NCBI GenBank assembly: GCA_024235695.1
Contig: JACKLX010000011.1
Location: 1 to 64,000, forward strand
Length of the DNA: 64,000 nucleotides
Source: Accumulibacter sp.
GTDB lineage: Bacteria; Pseudomonadota; Gammaproteobacteria; Burkholderiales; Rhodocyclaceae
Direction of reading: 5' to 3'
Below are positions 8,846 through 16,865 of the stretch, in pieces. The notes below the pieces were generated by a model that worked only from the letters and a program-made list of their open reading frames with translations, had not been told where the DNA came from and made no database searches. The position numbers and the translations under genes are program-made. Positions within the stretch are counted from its first letter, which is position 1, and every line of letters begins with the position of its first letter.

Positions 8846-9427
8846 ATGCGCAAGCTGCTCATCCTTGCACTGGTGGTCATGTCATGGTCGTTTCCGGCGT
8901 GGGCCGATGATCCGGCTTTACCGCTCGGCGAACTCGCCAAGCCGGGCCGTGTGCTGATGCTGCGGCATGCCCGCGCGCCGGGGTTCGGCGACCCGCCGAA
9001 TTTCGTCATCGGCGATTGTTCCACGCAGCGGAATCTTGACGCCAGCGGCCGGGCTCAGGCACGGCAGTTGGGCGCCCGTCTGCGTGCGGTCGGTTTGACC
9101 AATGCACGAGTCCTTTCCAGCCAGTGGTGCCGTGCGCTCGAAACGGCCCACCTACTGGACCTTGGCCCGGTTGAGTCCTTGCCGGCGCTGAATTCCTTCT
9201 TCGGGCGGCCGGACGATCGGGAAAGAACTCTCGACGCCTTGCGATCGTTTCTCGCCACCTTGCCGGTTGATGGTCGGCCGGTGATCCTGGTCACCCATCA
9301 AGTGGTGGTGAACGCCTTCACCGAGGCAACGCCGCCTGCCGGCGGCGGCAGCGTTTTTCAGAGCAATGGAACGCAGATGCCGGTATGGCTTGGGGTCATT
9401 CCCGTCGAAGAACGAGAAGGTTCATGA
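8846..9427 (+). CDS. Secreted histidine phosphatase family protein
   Basis: This 193-residue protein has an N-terminal signal peptide (MRKLLILALVVMSWSFPAWA). The phosphohistidine motif appears as VLMLRHARAPG, and the second catalytic His is probably that of VILVTHQVVVNAFT. The family includes phosphoglycerate mutase-like and lipopolysaccharide or polyphosphate-type phosphatases. Here export to the periplasm is likely and the substrate is unknown. The ATG at 8846 follows GAAGGAAGGAGAAGA, a strong ribosome binding site. The stop codon overlaps the next ATG (ATGA). Confidence 0.85.
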   Translation: MRKLLILALVVMSWSFPAWADDPALPLGELAKPGRVLMLRHARAPGFGDPPNFVIGDCSTQRNLDASGRAQARQLGARLRAVGLTNARVLSSQWCRALETAHLLDLGPVESLPALNSFFGRPDDRERTLDALRSFLATLPVDGRPVILVTHQVVVNAFTEATPPAGGGSVFQSNGTQMPVWLGVIPVEEREGS

Positions 9428-9834
9428 GCATGACCTCCATTCGACGCATCTGCTCCGCCTTCAGCTCGCTTCGCTGCTCCATTGTTTCCCCCAAACGCCT
9501 GCAATGGGGACCGAGTTTCAGCAATGGCATAGCGGCGTCGAACGCGGTAGCGGCTCGCTGGAGGTCCATTACGCCGTATTCTGCCTTGAAATACGAGGTG
9601 GCAGAGAGGCAACGACGCGTGTTCGCTGGGAGGCCAGTATCAGATACAACGAGGCACCGCTTGGTGCGTGACCTGTTTCAGGATTGGCTGGTGATCGTCG
9701 CCAGGGGCGGCAAGACCAATCGTCTTGGTGCGCTCCGGAGTCTCTGCGCATCAAGCGAAGCGGAAGACATGAAAATGATCGCGGCCTTGGAGAAGGTCAG
9801 AGTTCGCCGCGGATACGTTCGGGTGCCTTCCTGA
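9424..9834 (+). CDS. WGR-domain-like protein
   Basis: The gene encodes 136 residues and starts at an ATG overlapping the previous stop codon (ATGA), which suggests coupled translation. The C-terminal half (about residues 75-136: RDLFQDWLVIVARGGKTNRLGA ... ALEKVRVRRGYVRV) resembles a WGR domain, with ARGGKTNRLG standing where WGR proteins have REWGRIGRPG. The N-terminal half is basic, low in complexity and unrecognised, and could be out of register. It may be a degraded WGR gene rather than a functional protein. Confidence 0.4.
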   Translation: MSMTSIRRICSAFSSLRCSIVSPKRLQWGPSFSNGIAASNAVAARWRSITPYSALKYEVAERQRRVFAGRPVSDTTRHRLVRDLFQDWLVIVARGGKTNRLGALRSLCASSEAEDMKMIAALEKVRVRRGYVRVPS

Positions 9835-9965
9835 CTCATTGAACGAATCTCACCGGTCATCGATCGTTGTGCTTAAACCCACAGCGCAGCATACCGGATT
9901 GGTGTCTGCAGCCATCCGTGTGCAGCGGTGAGCACGCCGCGTTTTCGCGCTTGCGGCGCTGGCAA

Positions 9966-10385
9966 CTACCTCTCGGGCACTTCGATATAGTGCGCGGCGA
10001 GCCACTCACAATCAAGTTCCCAGCGCGCGTCCTTGATCCCGGGCTGCGCGAGGCCGATCGCGCGCGCTTCGGCCTGCACTTCGCCGAGCAGCGTTTGCGC
10101 GGCGATGAACGCCGGATCGTTGGCGTTCTTGGTATTGATTTCCGGTTGGAGAACGGCCAGCGCCTTGAGCGCCGGTACCTGGACGTTGCGCGGCGTACTG
10201 ATGAACGCCGTTTCGCCAGTGACTTTCAGGATCCGGAACTGGTAGGGGTAGCTCTTCAGCTTCGCGCTGCCCTGCGCAGCAATGACTGCCGTCAGCTGGC
10301 GAGAACGCGAATCGGGGGCGCGGATTACCCAGTCGAGGCCAACGAGCAACAGCAGGATGATGCTTATCCAGTAGCGCCTCTTCAC
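9966..10385 (-). CDS. Membrane-anchored hypothetical protein
   Basis: This 139-residue protein has an N-terminal signal anchor (MKRRYWISIILLLLVGLDWVI) and a soluble domain with LKSYPYQFRILKVTGETAFISTPRN. No family is recognised. The start ATG overlaps the stop of the upstream alpha/beta hydrolase gene by 4 bases, so the two form an operon. The intact frame next to a decayed partner suggests that it may persist on its own. Confidence 0.55.
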   Translation of the reverse strand: MKRRYWISIILLLLVGLDWVIRAPDSRSRQLTAVIAAQGSAKLKSYPYQFRILKVTGETAFISTPRNVQVPALKALAVLQPEINTKNANDPAFIAAQTLLGEVQAEARAIGLAQPGIKDARWELDCEWLAAHYIEVPER

Positions 10386-11161
10386 CTTGCATCTTCTGTT
10401 GTTGGTTGCGAGAGTTCTTTGCCGTGCCGGTCGGCAAGTGGTCTTGTGGCACCGTCCAGAAAGTCGATCACCGTTTCGAAGTGTTGCTCAATTTCCGCGT
10501 ACTGATCGTGGTTGCCAGGGATCAGCAGCAAGCGTACCCGCTCATCACGGCGCCTTGCGCAAATTTCCTGCGCTTCGCTGACCGGTACCGTTTCGTCGTT
10601 CGTGCCGTGTACGAGCAGCACGGGGCAGCTTGCCGCGCAGATGGTGTGGCAGGGTGCGATGTCCGCAAGACGATGGCCGATGACGTGCTGGACGTCGTAC
10701 AGAATCTAGGCCCCCAGCGGCCAATAGGGAATCCGCTGCGCTTTCAGCCAGCGCCGCATGATCGCTGCCGGATCGGCGAAAGCGGCCAGCGTCACGGCGG
10801 CGACCAGGTCCTGTCGTTGGCTGGCGAGCAGCAAAGCCGCCGCCGCCCCTACGGAATGCCCGATGACACCAACTCGGTGTGCATCGACTTCCGCCTGGGC
10901 GCACAGCCAATCCACCGCGTGCGCCAGATCTTCGGCACAGCGCGGCAGTAAAGCAAAGCTCTCGGCAACGCGTGGCGCGGCCAGGCTACAGCGAATCAAG
11001 TGATTGAGGCGACCAGGGTGACGACCGCGACCGACAGCAGGGGGAGCGCCGCAGAGATGCCTCCTCAGGTGCCTGCATCGCGCATGCTGGTCGGCGCTGC
11101 CCGATGGCCCGACCGCATTGCCGCTGACGGCCGGGCTAGCCGACCTCAATCGCGTCTTCAT
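10382..11161 (-). pseudogene. Alpha/beta hydrolase interrupted by an in-frame TAG
   Basis: Two pieces lie in the same reading frame. The upstream piece carries the nucleophile elbow VGVIGHSVGAAAALLL. The downstream piece carries the acid-His part VLLVHGTNDETVPVSEA and LLIPGNHDQY. Between them a TAG at 10706-10708 interrupts ...RIPYWPLGA and ILYDVQHVIGHRLAD. The N-terminal region before VAESFALLPRCAEDL does not look like a hydrolase core, so further frame damage there is likely. Without the stop this would be a dienelactone-hydrolase-like serine hydrolase. Confidence 0.65.
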
Positions 11162-11425
11162 GGTGGCAAGAGCCGCAATCGCACCCCTGCGGCCGCGCCC
11201 GGTTTTGCCCCCGCGCCTGCTCGCCAGTGGAATGAGAGGATGGAGCGTCTCCAGAAGAAACTGGCTCCCCCTCCCCCTGCTTGCTTAATCACCGTCGAAT
11301 GCTGACGGCAAGGAGAATTTCTTGATTGACTTCGGCCATGGCGGTTAAGGATACTTCGGCATGTGGCTTCGGAGTACGCATTCTCACCAGGTCAGCATTC
11401 AACCAACGGTCAAGGGGCCATCAAC

Positions 11426-11893
11426 ATGTCAGAGGACAACGGGTCGGCGCTTCACGACGATCATCTTTCGGAGCAACACGACGACCCATTGATACGGGGG
11501 TTGCATCGAATCATCCGTCAAGCTATTCGCTTGCTGGCCGTCTTGATGACAATGGTAATCCTGTGGTGCGTTGCCGATGTGGTGCTGGAGCTCTACAAGG
11601 CGTTGTCAAGCCCGCCCGTGCTGCTTCTTAACCTCAACGATATCTTTGTCGTCTTCGCGGCCTTTTTGGCCGTACTGATCGCCATCGAAATCCTGGTCAA
11701 TATCACCCTCTACCTACGCGACGACGTCATCCACGTCCAGCTTGTCGTCGCGACTGCACTGATGGCCATCGCCCGTAAGGTGATCGTGCTTGACCTGAGC
11801 ACCTTGAAAGCCGAATATCTCTACGGCATGGCAGGGATTCTGCTGGCGCTCGGTGTTACCTACTGGCTGGTCTCTTCGCAGATCAAGAAGTGA
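11426..11893 (+). CDS. PsiE-family (phosphate-starvation-inducible) membrane protein
   Basis: This is a 155-residue protein with four hydrophobic segments (LLAVLMTMVILWCVADVV; DIFVVFAAFLAVLIAIEILV; VHVQLVVATALMAIARKVIV-like; MAGILLALGVTYWLVS) and the LRDDVIHVQLV loop characteristic of PsiE proteins. The ATG at 11426 has AAGGGG upstream. In E. coli psiE is controlled by PhoB and cAMP-CRP; its biochemical role is unknown. It lies on the opposite strand to the nqr relic that follows it. Confidence 0.8.
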   Translation: MSEDNGSALHDDHLSEQHDDPLIRGLHRIIRQAIRLLAVLMTMVILWCVADVVLELYKALSSPPVLLLNLNDIFVVFAAFLAVLIAIEILVNITLYLRDDVIHVQLVVATALMAIARKVIVLDLSTLKAEYLYGMAGILLALGVTYWLVSSQIKK

Positions 11894-11959
11894 GCGAACT
11901 GGTTCAAGTGCTTCCCGACGGGTCACGCACGGCCGCTGGTGGTGCCGACTTACCGGATG

Positions 11960-12100
11960 CAGGCTGACATCGCGCAGGTTTTTTCCGGTTGCACACGCAC
12001 AGGCGCCACTCGCCAGACCACCACAACTTCCACGCGGTGACGGACGGCCGAAGAGCATGCCGAGTGACAGCCCCAATCCGGCCAGGAATATGATGGCCAA
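11960..12100 (-). pseudogene. nqrM: nqrM remnant (Na+-NQR maturation protein)
   Basis: From ATG 12100 the minus strand reads MAIIFLAGLGLSLGMLFG, RPSPRGSCGGLASGACAC. This is the signature of NqrM: one hydrophobic helix followed by GxCGGL and further cysteines. NqrM is needed for assembly of the membrane iron centre of the Na+-translocating NADH:quinone reductase. The frame then runs open with unrelated sequence into the antisense of the PsiE gene, so the C-terminal end is lost. It lies just downstream of an nqrF remnant, as in intact nqr operons. Confidence 0.6.
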
Positions 12101-12172
12101 CGTCGCGACGGCGATCGGCCAGAAAGCGTCGAAAAGCGTCGTGTTTCTCCTTTGCGGCGCCTGTGGTGCTGT

Positions 12173-12430
12173 TCAGCCAGCGACATCGTCGAGCGAGATG
12201 CTTTCGCGTGCGACGCCGAGATCGGTCAGCCTCCGTATCACTGCACTGCTGATCATCGGCGAGCCACAAAGATAGATCACCGGGTTTGCGGCCGAACGCG
12301 CAAGAAGACAGCTTGCTCGGCGGAATGTTGTCGCTGCCGGGTGTTGGCGTCGCGATACACATGCTGGATTTGATGAGCCCTCTGTTCCGGATAGTTGGCC
12401 ATCGGATAGGCGAGGATCGTCTATTCGCCC
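12173..12430 (-). pseudogene. nqrF: nqrF remnant with frameshift and internal deletion
   Basis: Three short NqrF-like stretches lie in order on the minus strand but in different frames: LAYPMANYPEQ (about 12385-12418), CIATPTPGSDNIPPSKLSS...GRKPGD (about 12270-12360) and NPVIYLCGSPMISSAVIRRLTDLGV...SLDDVAG ending at 12173. In intact NqrF these correspond to the flavin domain start, its IATPPP...PGQMSSYIWSLKPGD segment and the C-terminal CGPPMMNAAVIKML...LLDDFG tail. The NADH-binding core between the second and third pieces is deleted. The gene is dead, and the remainder of the nqr operon is not in the window. Confidence 0.65.
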
Positions 12431-12558
12431 ATGCATTGCCCGATGGTCAGCTCATGTAGTCGAAAGCGGAACCCGATCAGCGCTCCGGCGTCCGGCCAGG
12501 GAGCGCTTGATCGAAGCCGTGACGGGCGCCTTTCTTGCCCATCTTGCTGTTCAGGCAA

Positions 12559-13029
12559 TCAGGCTTCAGCCAGCTGAGGCTGCCCCGGATCTATCGGCGA
12601 CAAGTGCTTCGCCTTGCGCACCTCGATGTGTGTCACCCGCTGCAGTTCAAGTCCCCAGCGACTCATCGCCTGCGATATCAGAATCGCTTCTCCAGAGTTT
12701 AGGGTAGCGTCCGCATTGACGATGTCCACAATCGCGGTCAAGGCCTTTTTTTGCAGCTCAGGCGACTGAATGTCATCCAGAAGGTGATCAACCAATTGCA
12801 CGTCGAGCTCGATCTGTCCGATATTCGGCGCTCGGGCGGTTTGCATCAGGTCATTACAGAATTCATGTATGACTCGCTCAAGGGTGTCGGCGGGGAGGTC
12901 CAGATTCTCGCGAAGTTCGTGCTTTTCGAGTGCCGCGACTTCGCTATGGTCGAGCGCGCCGTCAGCGAGCAGGGCGAGGGCGACGATCCGTGCCATGGCT
13001 TCCGTACTATCGACGGGATAATTCCGCAT
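12559..13029 (-). CDS. TerB-like (tellurite resistance family) protein
   Basis: This 156-residue, mostly helical acidic protein begins MRNYPVDSTEAMARIVALALLADGALDHSEVAALEKH, the pattern of TerB/DjlA-N domains with their acidic metal-binding loop (ADGALDHSE). A second such loop appears as ADATLNSGEAILIS. The ATG at 13029 is preceded by AAGGAGAAAAGAA; a longer frame to 13134 exists without support. TerB-like domains occur in stress and envelope-linked signalling systems. No other ter genes are seen nearby, so the role is open. Confidence 0.7.
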   Translation of the reverse strand: MRNYPVDSTEAMARIVALALLADGALDHSEVAALEKHELRENLDLPADTLERVIHEFCNDLMQTARAPNIGQIELDVQLVDHLLDDIQSPELQKKALTAIVDIVNADATLNSGEAILISQAMSRWGLELQRVTHIEVRKAKHLSPIDPGQPQLAEA

Positions 13030-13210
13030 TTCTTTTCTCCTTGTTGGAACGGTTAAGAATTTATTTTCTGAGCACGCCAAGGACCCCCTTGGCCAGAACA
13101 AAGTTCCGTCGAGCATGACGGCGGCTCGCACCACGGCTCGACCGGTCGCTGCCGGCTGGCAGAGATGGCGTCAAATGGTCATGAGAGCCTCCCGGCGATT
13201 GCGACAGACG

Positions 13211-13819
13211 TCATTGGCGCAGCCTCAACCAGATCTCGTTGCGGCGCAGGAACCACGGCATGAAGGGAGGGTTGTAGCGCGCCAGGACTGGCTCGCCTAG
13301 CCAGCCCACCTCTGCCGTACGCAAGGCGGTTTCGAGTTCGGCGAGGTGCTGATCGTAATTGGCCTGGGTCCAGAAGCCCGAGTAGCGGAGCACCGCGACG
13401 GTGCTTGCCGGCACTTCGCGCAGTTGCACCCTGGCGTCGTCTGGTTCGGGCGCCAGAGCGAGTGTCACGTCGCGCGGCAATACGAACTGCACGCGATAGC
13501 CACCCGGGGCAGCGGCCTGGGTCACCGGCGAGGTCATTTCGAGTCGCGTGGGCTCTGGAGCCAGGGTCACCGGTGCGGTCATGGCGAACTTCGTCAAGCC
13601 CTTGTTCTTGCCGAAGATGTAGCCGGCAAGGATCGGAAACGCTTCACCGCCTGCGTCCTCGGCCGGCGCGTTGATGACCACCTCCGCTACGACGTACGGC
13701 GCGTAGCGCCTGACCTCGACTTCGCCGATCCTTCGCTTTATTTCATAGAAGGGTTCTTCGATGGCGCTCGACAGGCCTGGTGCTGCTGCGATGGCCAGGG
13801 AAAGCAAGAACTTGCGCAT
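13211..13819 (-). CDS. SOUL-family heme-binding protein, exported
   Basis: This 202-residue protein starts MRKFLLSLAIAAAPGLSSA, a signal peptide. The mature part matches the SOUL/HBP fold: FYEIKRRIGEVEVRRYAPYVVAEV near the start, FAMTAPVTLAP in the middle, FVLPRD, VAVLRYSGFWTQANY and the final ARYNPPFMPWFLRRNEIWL. SOUL proteins bind heme or other tetrapyrroles. The start at 13819 is supported by the signal peptide; the open frame further upstream is not protein-like. It is not tightly linked to its neighbours. Confidence 0.85.
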   Translation of the reverse strand: MRKFLLSLAIAAAPGLSSAIEEPFYEIKRRIGEVEVRRYAPYVVAEVVINAPAEDAGGEAFPILAGYIFGKNKGLTKFAMTAPVTLAPEPTRLEMTSPVTQAAAPGGYRVQFVLPRDVTLALAPEPDDARVQLREVPASTVAVLRYSGFWTQANYDQHLAELETALRTAEVGWLGEPVLARYNPPFMPWFLRRNEIWLRLRQ

Positions 13820-13923
13820 AGGAGTCCGTCCAGTTGGGGCGACGACCGGGCGCCGAGCGACCGACCCAGAACAAGCCGCGTTGATTGATGATGGGTACGC
13901 CACCTGGCAGTTGGTCGAGCAGT

Positions 13924-16653
13924 TCATCGCAGCTGTCGCGTGGATCGTGACAGAGCCGCGCTGCGTCGCCGGTAAGTCTTCTCGAGCTCCATGGCCAGAT
14001 AGATCGTCAGTCCGACAGCACTGATCGGCAACCAGTCGAAGGCGGCAATCGGTGCAGTGTGGAAGAGGCGGTTGAACAGTGGCAGGTAGGTGAATGCGAG
14101 CTGGGCGAGCATCATGGTGCCGATGCCGGCCCAGATCCATGGGTTGCTCAGCAAGCCGAGATGGAACATCGACCAGCGCAGCGAGCGACAGTTGAGCAGG
14201 TAGAAGGACTGCCCGACCGCAAACACATTGACCGCGATGGTACGCGCCTGCTCTTCACTGGCGCCGCGTAGCAGGGCCCACTCGAACAGCCCGAAGGCGC
14301 CGCCCAGGAGCATCACGCCGACCATCGCGATACGCAGCGCCAGTTCGCCGTTCAGGATCGGCGAGCCGGGAGCGCGTGGCGGACGGTTCATGAGATTTGG
14401 CTCCTTCGGTTCGAAGGCCAGCGCCAGCCCGAGGAACACCGCCGTGGTCATGTTGATCCACAGCGCCTGCACGGGCAGGACCGGCAGCGGTTGGGCGAGC
14501 AGGATCGCGACGATGATCACCAGTCCCTGGCCAGCGTTGGTCGCCAGGATCCAGGTGATGAACTTGGTCAGATTGTCGAAGACCCCTCGTCCCTCTTCGA
14601 CGGCGGCGGCGATGGTGGCGAAGTTATCATCGGTGAGCACCATGTCCGAGGCTTCCTTGGCCACCTCGGTGCCGGTGATTCCCATCGCCACGCCGATGTC
14701 TGCCCGGCGCAGGGCGGGTGCGTCATTGACCCCGTCGCCGGTCATCGCCACCACCTCGCCGCGTGCTTGCAGCGCCTGCACCAAGCGCAACTTCTGCTCG
14801 GGAGTGACGCGCGCAAACACCGCCGTATCGTTCGCTGCCGCGGTCAATTCGCTGTCGGAAAGCGTGGCCAGTTGCGTGCCGGTCAGCGCCGCCGGAGCGG
14901 CGCCCGGGCCGGCGCGCTGGTCGAGGCCGATCTGGCTGGCTATGGCGGCTGCAGTGACGGCATGGTCGCCGGTGATCATCTTTACGCGAATGCCGGCGTC
15001 GCGACACGCCGAGACCGCCCTGATCGCTTCCTCGCGTGGCGGGTCGATCATTCCCTGCAGGCCGACGAAGGTCATTTCCTCGGCCAGGTCCTGATGGTCG
15101 AGCGTCTCCTGATCGTTGCTCGCGGAGCGCTGGGCGAAAGCAAGCACGCGCAGCCCTGCCGCGGCCATTGCGTCCACCTGTGCGAGCACCACCTCGGGCT
15201 CGAGCGTCACCGTCTGCCCCCCGGCGTCCAGCGCGCCGTTGCAGCGCGCCAGCACGCTCTCCACCGAGCCCTTCATGTAAATCATTCGCGACTCGCCGGC
15301 GTGCAGGCTCGCCATGTACTGATGCTGCGATTCGAAAGGCACCGCATCGAGGCGCGGCGCGCTGGCCAGGGCCTCCTGAGTATCCAGACCTGCCTTGCAC
15401 GCCGCAACCAGCAGCGCGCCCTCGGTGGGGTCACCCTCGACCTGCCAGTTGCCATCTCTTTCGCGCAGCAGCGAGTCGTTGCAGAGCAGGCCGGCGCGCA
15501 GCAGCGCCAGCAGGGCCGGATGATTGCCGAGGTCGACGGCCAGCCCTTGCTGCTGCAGGCCACCTTCAGGGCCGTAACCCACGCCGGTCAGGTCGAAGTG
15601 AGCCCCCCCCGCGGACAGCTTCTGTACGGTCATCTCGTTTCGTGTCAGGGTACCTGTCTTGTCCGAACAGATCACGGTCGTGCTGCCCAGTGTCTCAACC
15701 GCCGGCAGGCGGCGGATAATCGCGTGGCGCTGCGCCATGCGCCCGACGCCGATAGCCAGGGTGATGGTGAGCACCGCCGGCAGGCCCTCTGGGATCATCG
15801 CCACCGCCAGTGCGACAGTCGCCATGAACATCGACACCCAGGATTCCCCGTGCATGAGTCCGACCACGAAGGTCAAGGCTGCCAGGGCCAGGATAAGGTA
15901 GAGCAGATAATGGCTGAAGCGCCCGACCTGTCGCGTCAGCGGAGTATCCAGCTGCTGCGTGCTGGCGATCAGACCCGAGATGTTGCCGATCTCGGTGCCG
16001 TCACCAATGGCGGTGACCACTCCGGTCGCCGTGCCATAGGTCACCAAGGTCGAGGTGTAGGCCATGTTCCGGCGATCGGCGAGCGCCGCGTCGTGCGCCA
16101 GTTCGCCGGCCTGTTTGGCGACCGGAACCGATTCACCGGTCAGGGCGGACTCGTCGACCTGCAGGTCGCGGACCTGCAGCAGGCGCAGGTCTGCCGGCAC
16201 TTTGTCGCCAGAAGCCAGCATCACCAGATCGCCCGGAACCAGGTCGCGAGCGTTGATCCGCTGTTTATTCCCAGCGCGCACTACCGTTGCCTCGGTGGTC
16301 AGCGCGCGCGACAGCGCAGCGAGGGCGTTCAAGGCCTTGTTTTCCTGAGCGAAGCCAAGAACGGCGTTGAGCAGGACCACGGCGAAAATCACAGCCGCAT
16401 CGACATAGCCACCCAGGGCCAGCTTGACCACGATCGCAACCACCAGGATATACACCAGCGCCTGGTTGAACTGTTGGACAAAGCGCTGCAAAGCGCTCTT
16501 GCCCTTGGCAGGGGTCAGCGCATTCGCACCGAATCGTTCCTGGCGCCCAGTAACTTCGAATTGATCGAGCCCGCTTTCGCCACTGGTATCGAGCAGGTCG
16601 ATCACCTCGCTTGCCGGCAGGTGGTGCCAGTGTTTTTCCAAGAGGTCTTGCAC
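13924..16653 (-). CDS. P2-type cation-transporting ATPase
   Basis: This 909-residue ATPase carries the P-type motifs in order: an N-terminal cation-ATPase domain (LLEKHWHHLPASEVIDLL), the actuator TGES, the membrane PEGL (AVAMIPEGLPAVLTITLA), the phosphorylation site CSDKTGTLTRNEMT, the P-domain TGDHAVTA and GDGVNDAPALRRADIGVAMG, and four C-terminal helices. The layout fits P2A/PMA1-like Ca2+ or monovalent-cation pumps; the substrate cannot be read off safely. The GTG at 16653 is chosen because AGGAG lies 8 bases upstream. A strong inverted repeat (16763-16794) lies about 110 bases upstream and may regulate it. Confidence 0.85.
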   Translation of the reverse strand: MQDLLEKHWHHLPASEVIDLLDTSGESGLDQFEVTGRQERFGANALTPAKGKSALQRFVQQFNQALVYILVVAIVVKLALGGYVDAAVIFAVVLLNAVLGFAQENKALNALAALSRALTTEATVVRAGNKQRINARDLVPGDLVMLASGDKVPADLRLLQVRDLQVDESALTGESVPVAKQAGELAHDAALADRRNMAYTSTLVTYGTATGVVTAIGDGTEIGNISGLIASTQQLDTPLTRQVGRFSHYLLYLILALAALTFVVGLMHGESWVSMFMATVALAVAMIPEGLPAVLTITLAIGVGRMAQRHAIIRRLPAVETLGSTTVICSDKTGTLTRNEMTVQKLSAGGAHFDLTGVGYGPEGGLQQQGLAVDLGNHPALLALLRAGLLCNDSLLRERDGNWQVEGDPTEGALLVAACKAGLDTQEALASAPRLDAVPFESQHQYMASLHAGESRMIYMKGSVESVLARCNGALDAGGQTVTLEPEVVLAQVDAMAAAGLRVLAFAQRSASNDQETLDHQDLAEEMTFVGLQGMIDPPREEAIRAVSACRDAGIRVKMITGDHAVTAAAIASQIGLDQRAGPGAAPAALTGTQLATLSDSELTAAANDTAVFARVTPEQKLRLVQALQARGEVVAMTGDGVNDAPALRRADIGVAMGITGTEVAKEASDMVLTDDNFATIAAAVEEGRGVFDNLTKFITWILATNAGQGLVIIVAILLAQPLPVLPVQALWINMTTAVFLGLALAFEPKEPNLMNRPPRAPGSPILNGELALRIAMVGVMLLGGAFGLFEWALLRGASEEQARTIAVNVFAVGQSFYLLNCRSLRWSMFHLGLLSNPWIWAGIGTMMLAQLAFTYLPLFNRLFHTAPIAAFDWLPISAVGLTIYLAMELEKTYRRRSAALSRSTRQLR

Positions 16654-16762
16654 GGTTTTTGCTCCTGTACGGTTGTTTTTTCGGTCGCGTGTACAAGCTG
16701 AACTTCTGGAACCACAGCCACGCCTATCGATGCGCCCACGACTGGAATCAAGACGCCGCATT

Positions 16763-16794
16763 CTTTTTGTCTAGGACAAAGTATAGACAAAAAG
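16763..16794. promoter_or_regulatory. 11-bp perfect inverted repeat upstream of the P-type ATPase
   Basis: CTTTTTGTCTA (16763-16773) and TAGACAAAAAG (16784-16794) are perfect inverted repeats separated by 10 bases. The internal TTGTCTAGGACAA is the exact reverse complement of the motif at 5020-5032. The shape suits a dimeric regulator of the MerR or similar type, but no regulator gene is adjacent. Alternatively it could be a fragment of a mobile element end, as an IS66 remnant begins 72 bases further on. Confidence 0.4.
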
Positions 16795-16865
16795 TTCAGA
16801 AGTTGCCAGCAAAGGCGGCCGGATGATGGGTCGAGCGCTTGAAGACTTGACAAGCATCGGAACGG

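Noticed and set aside
9366-9671. An alternative frame over the WGR-like gene.
   Set aside because: It lacks recognisable sequence; the chosen frame has the WGR-like C-terminus and the ATGA overlap.
14491-16701. A 736-codon plus-strand frame over the P-type ATPase.
   Set aside because: It is a shadow of the minus-strand ATPase, which carries all P-type motifs.
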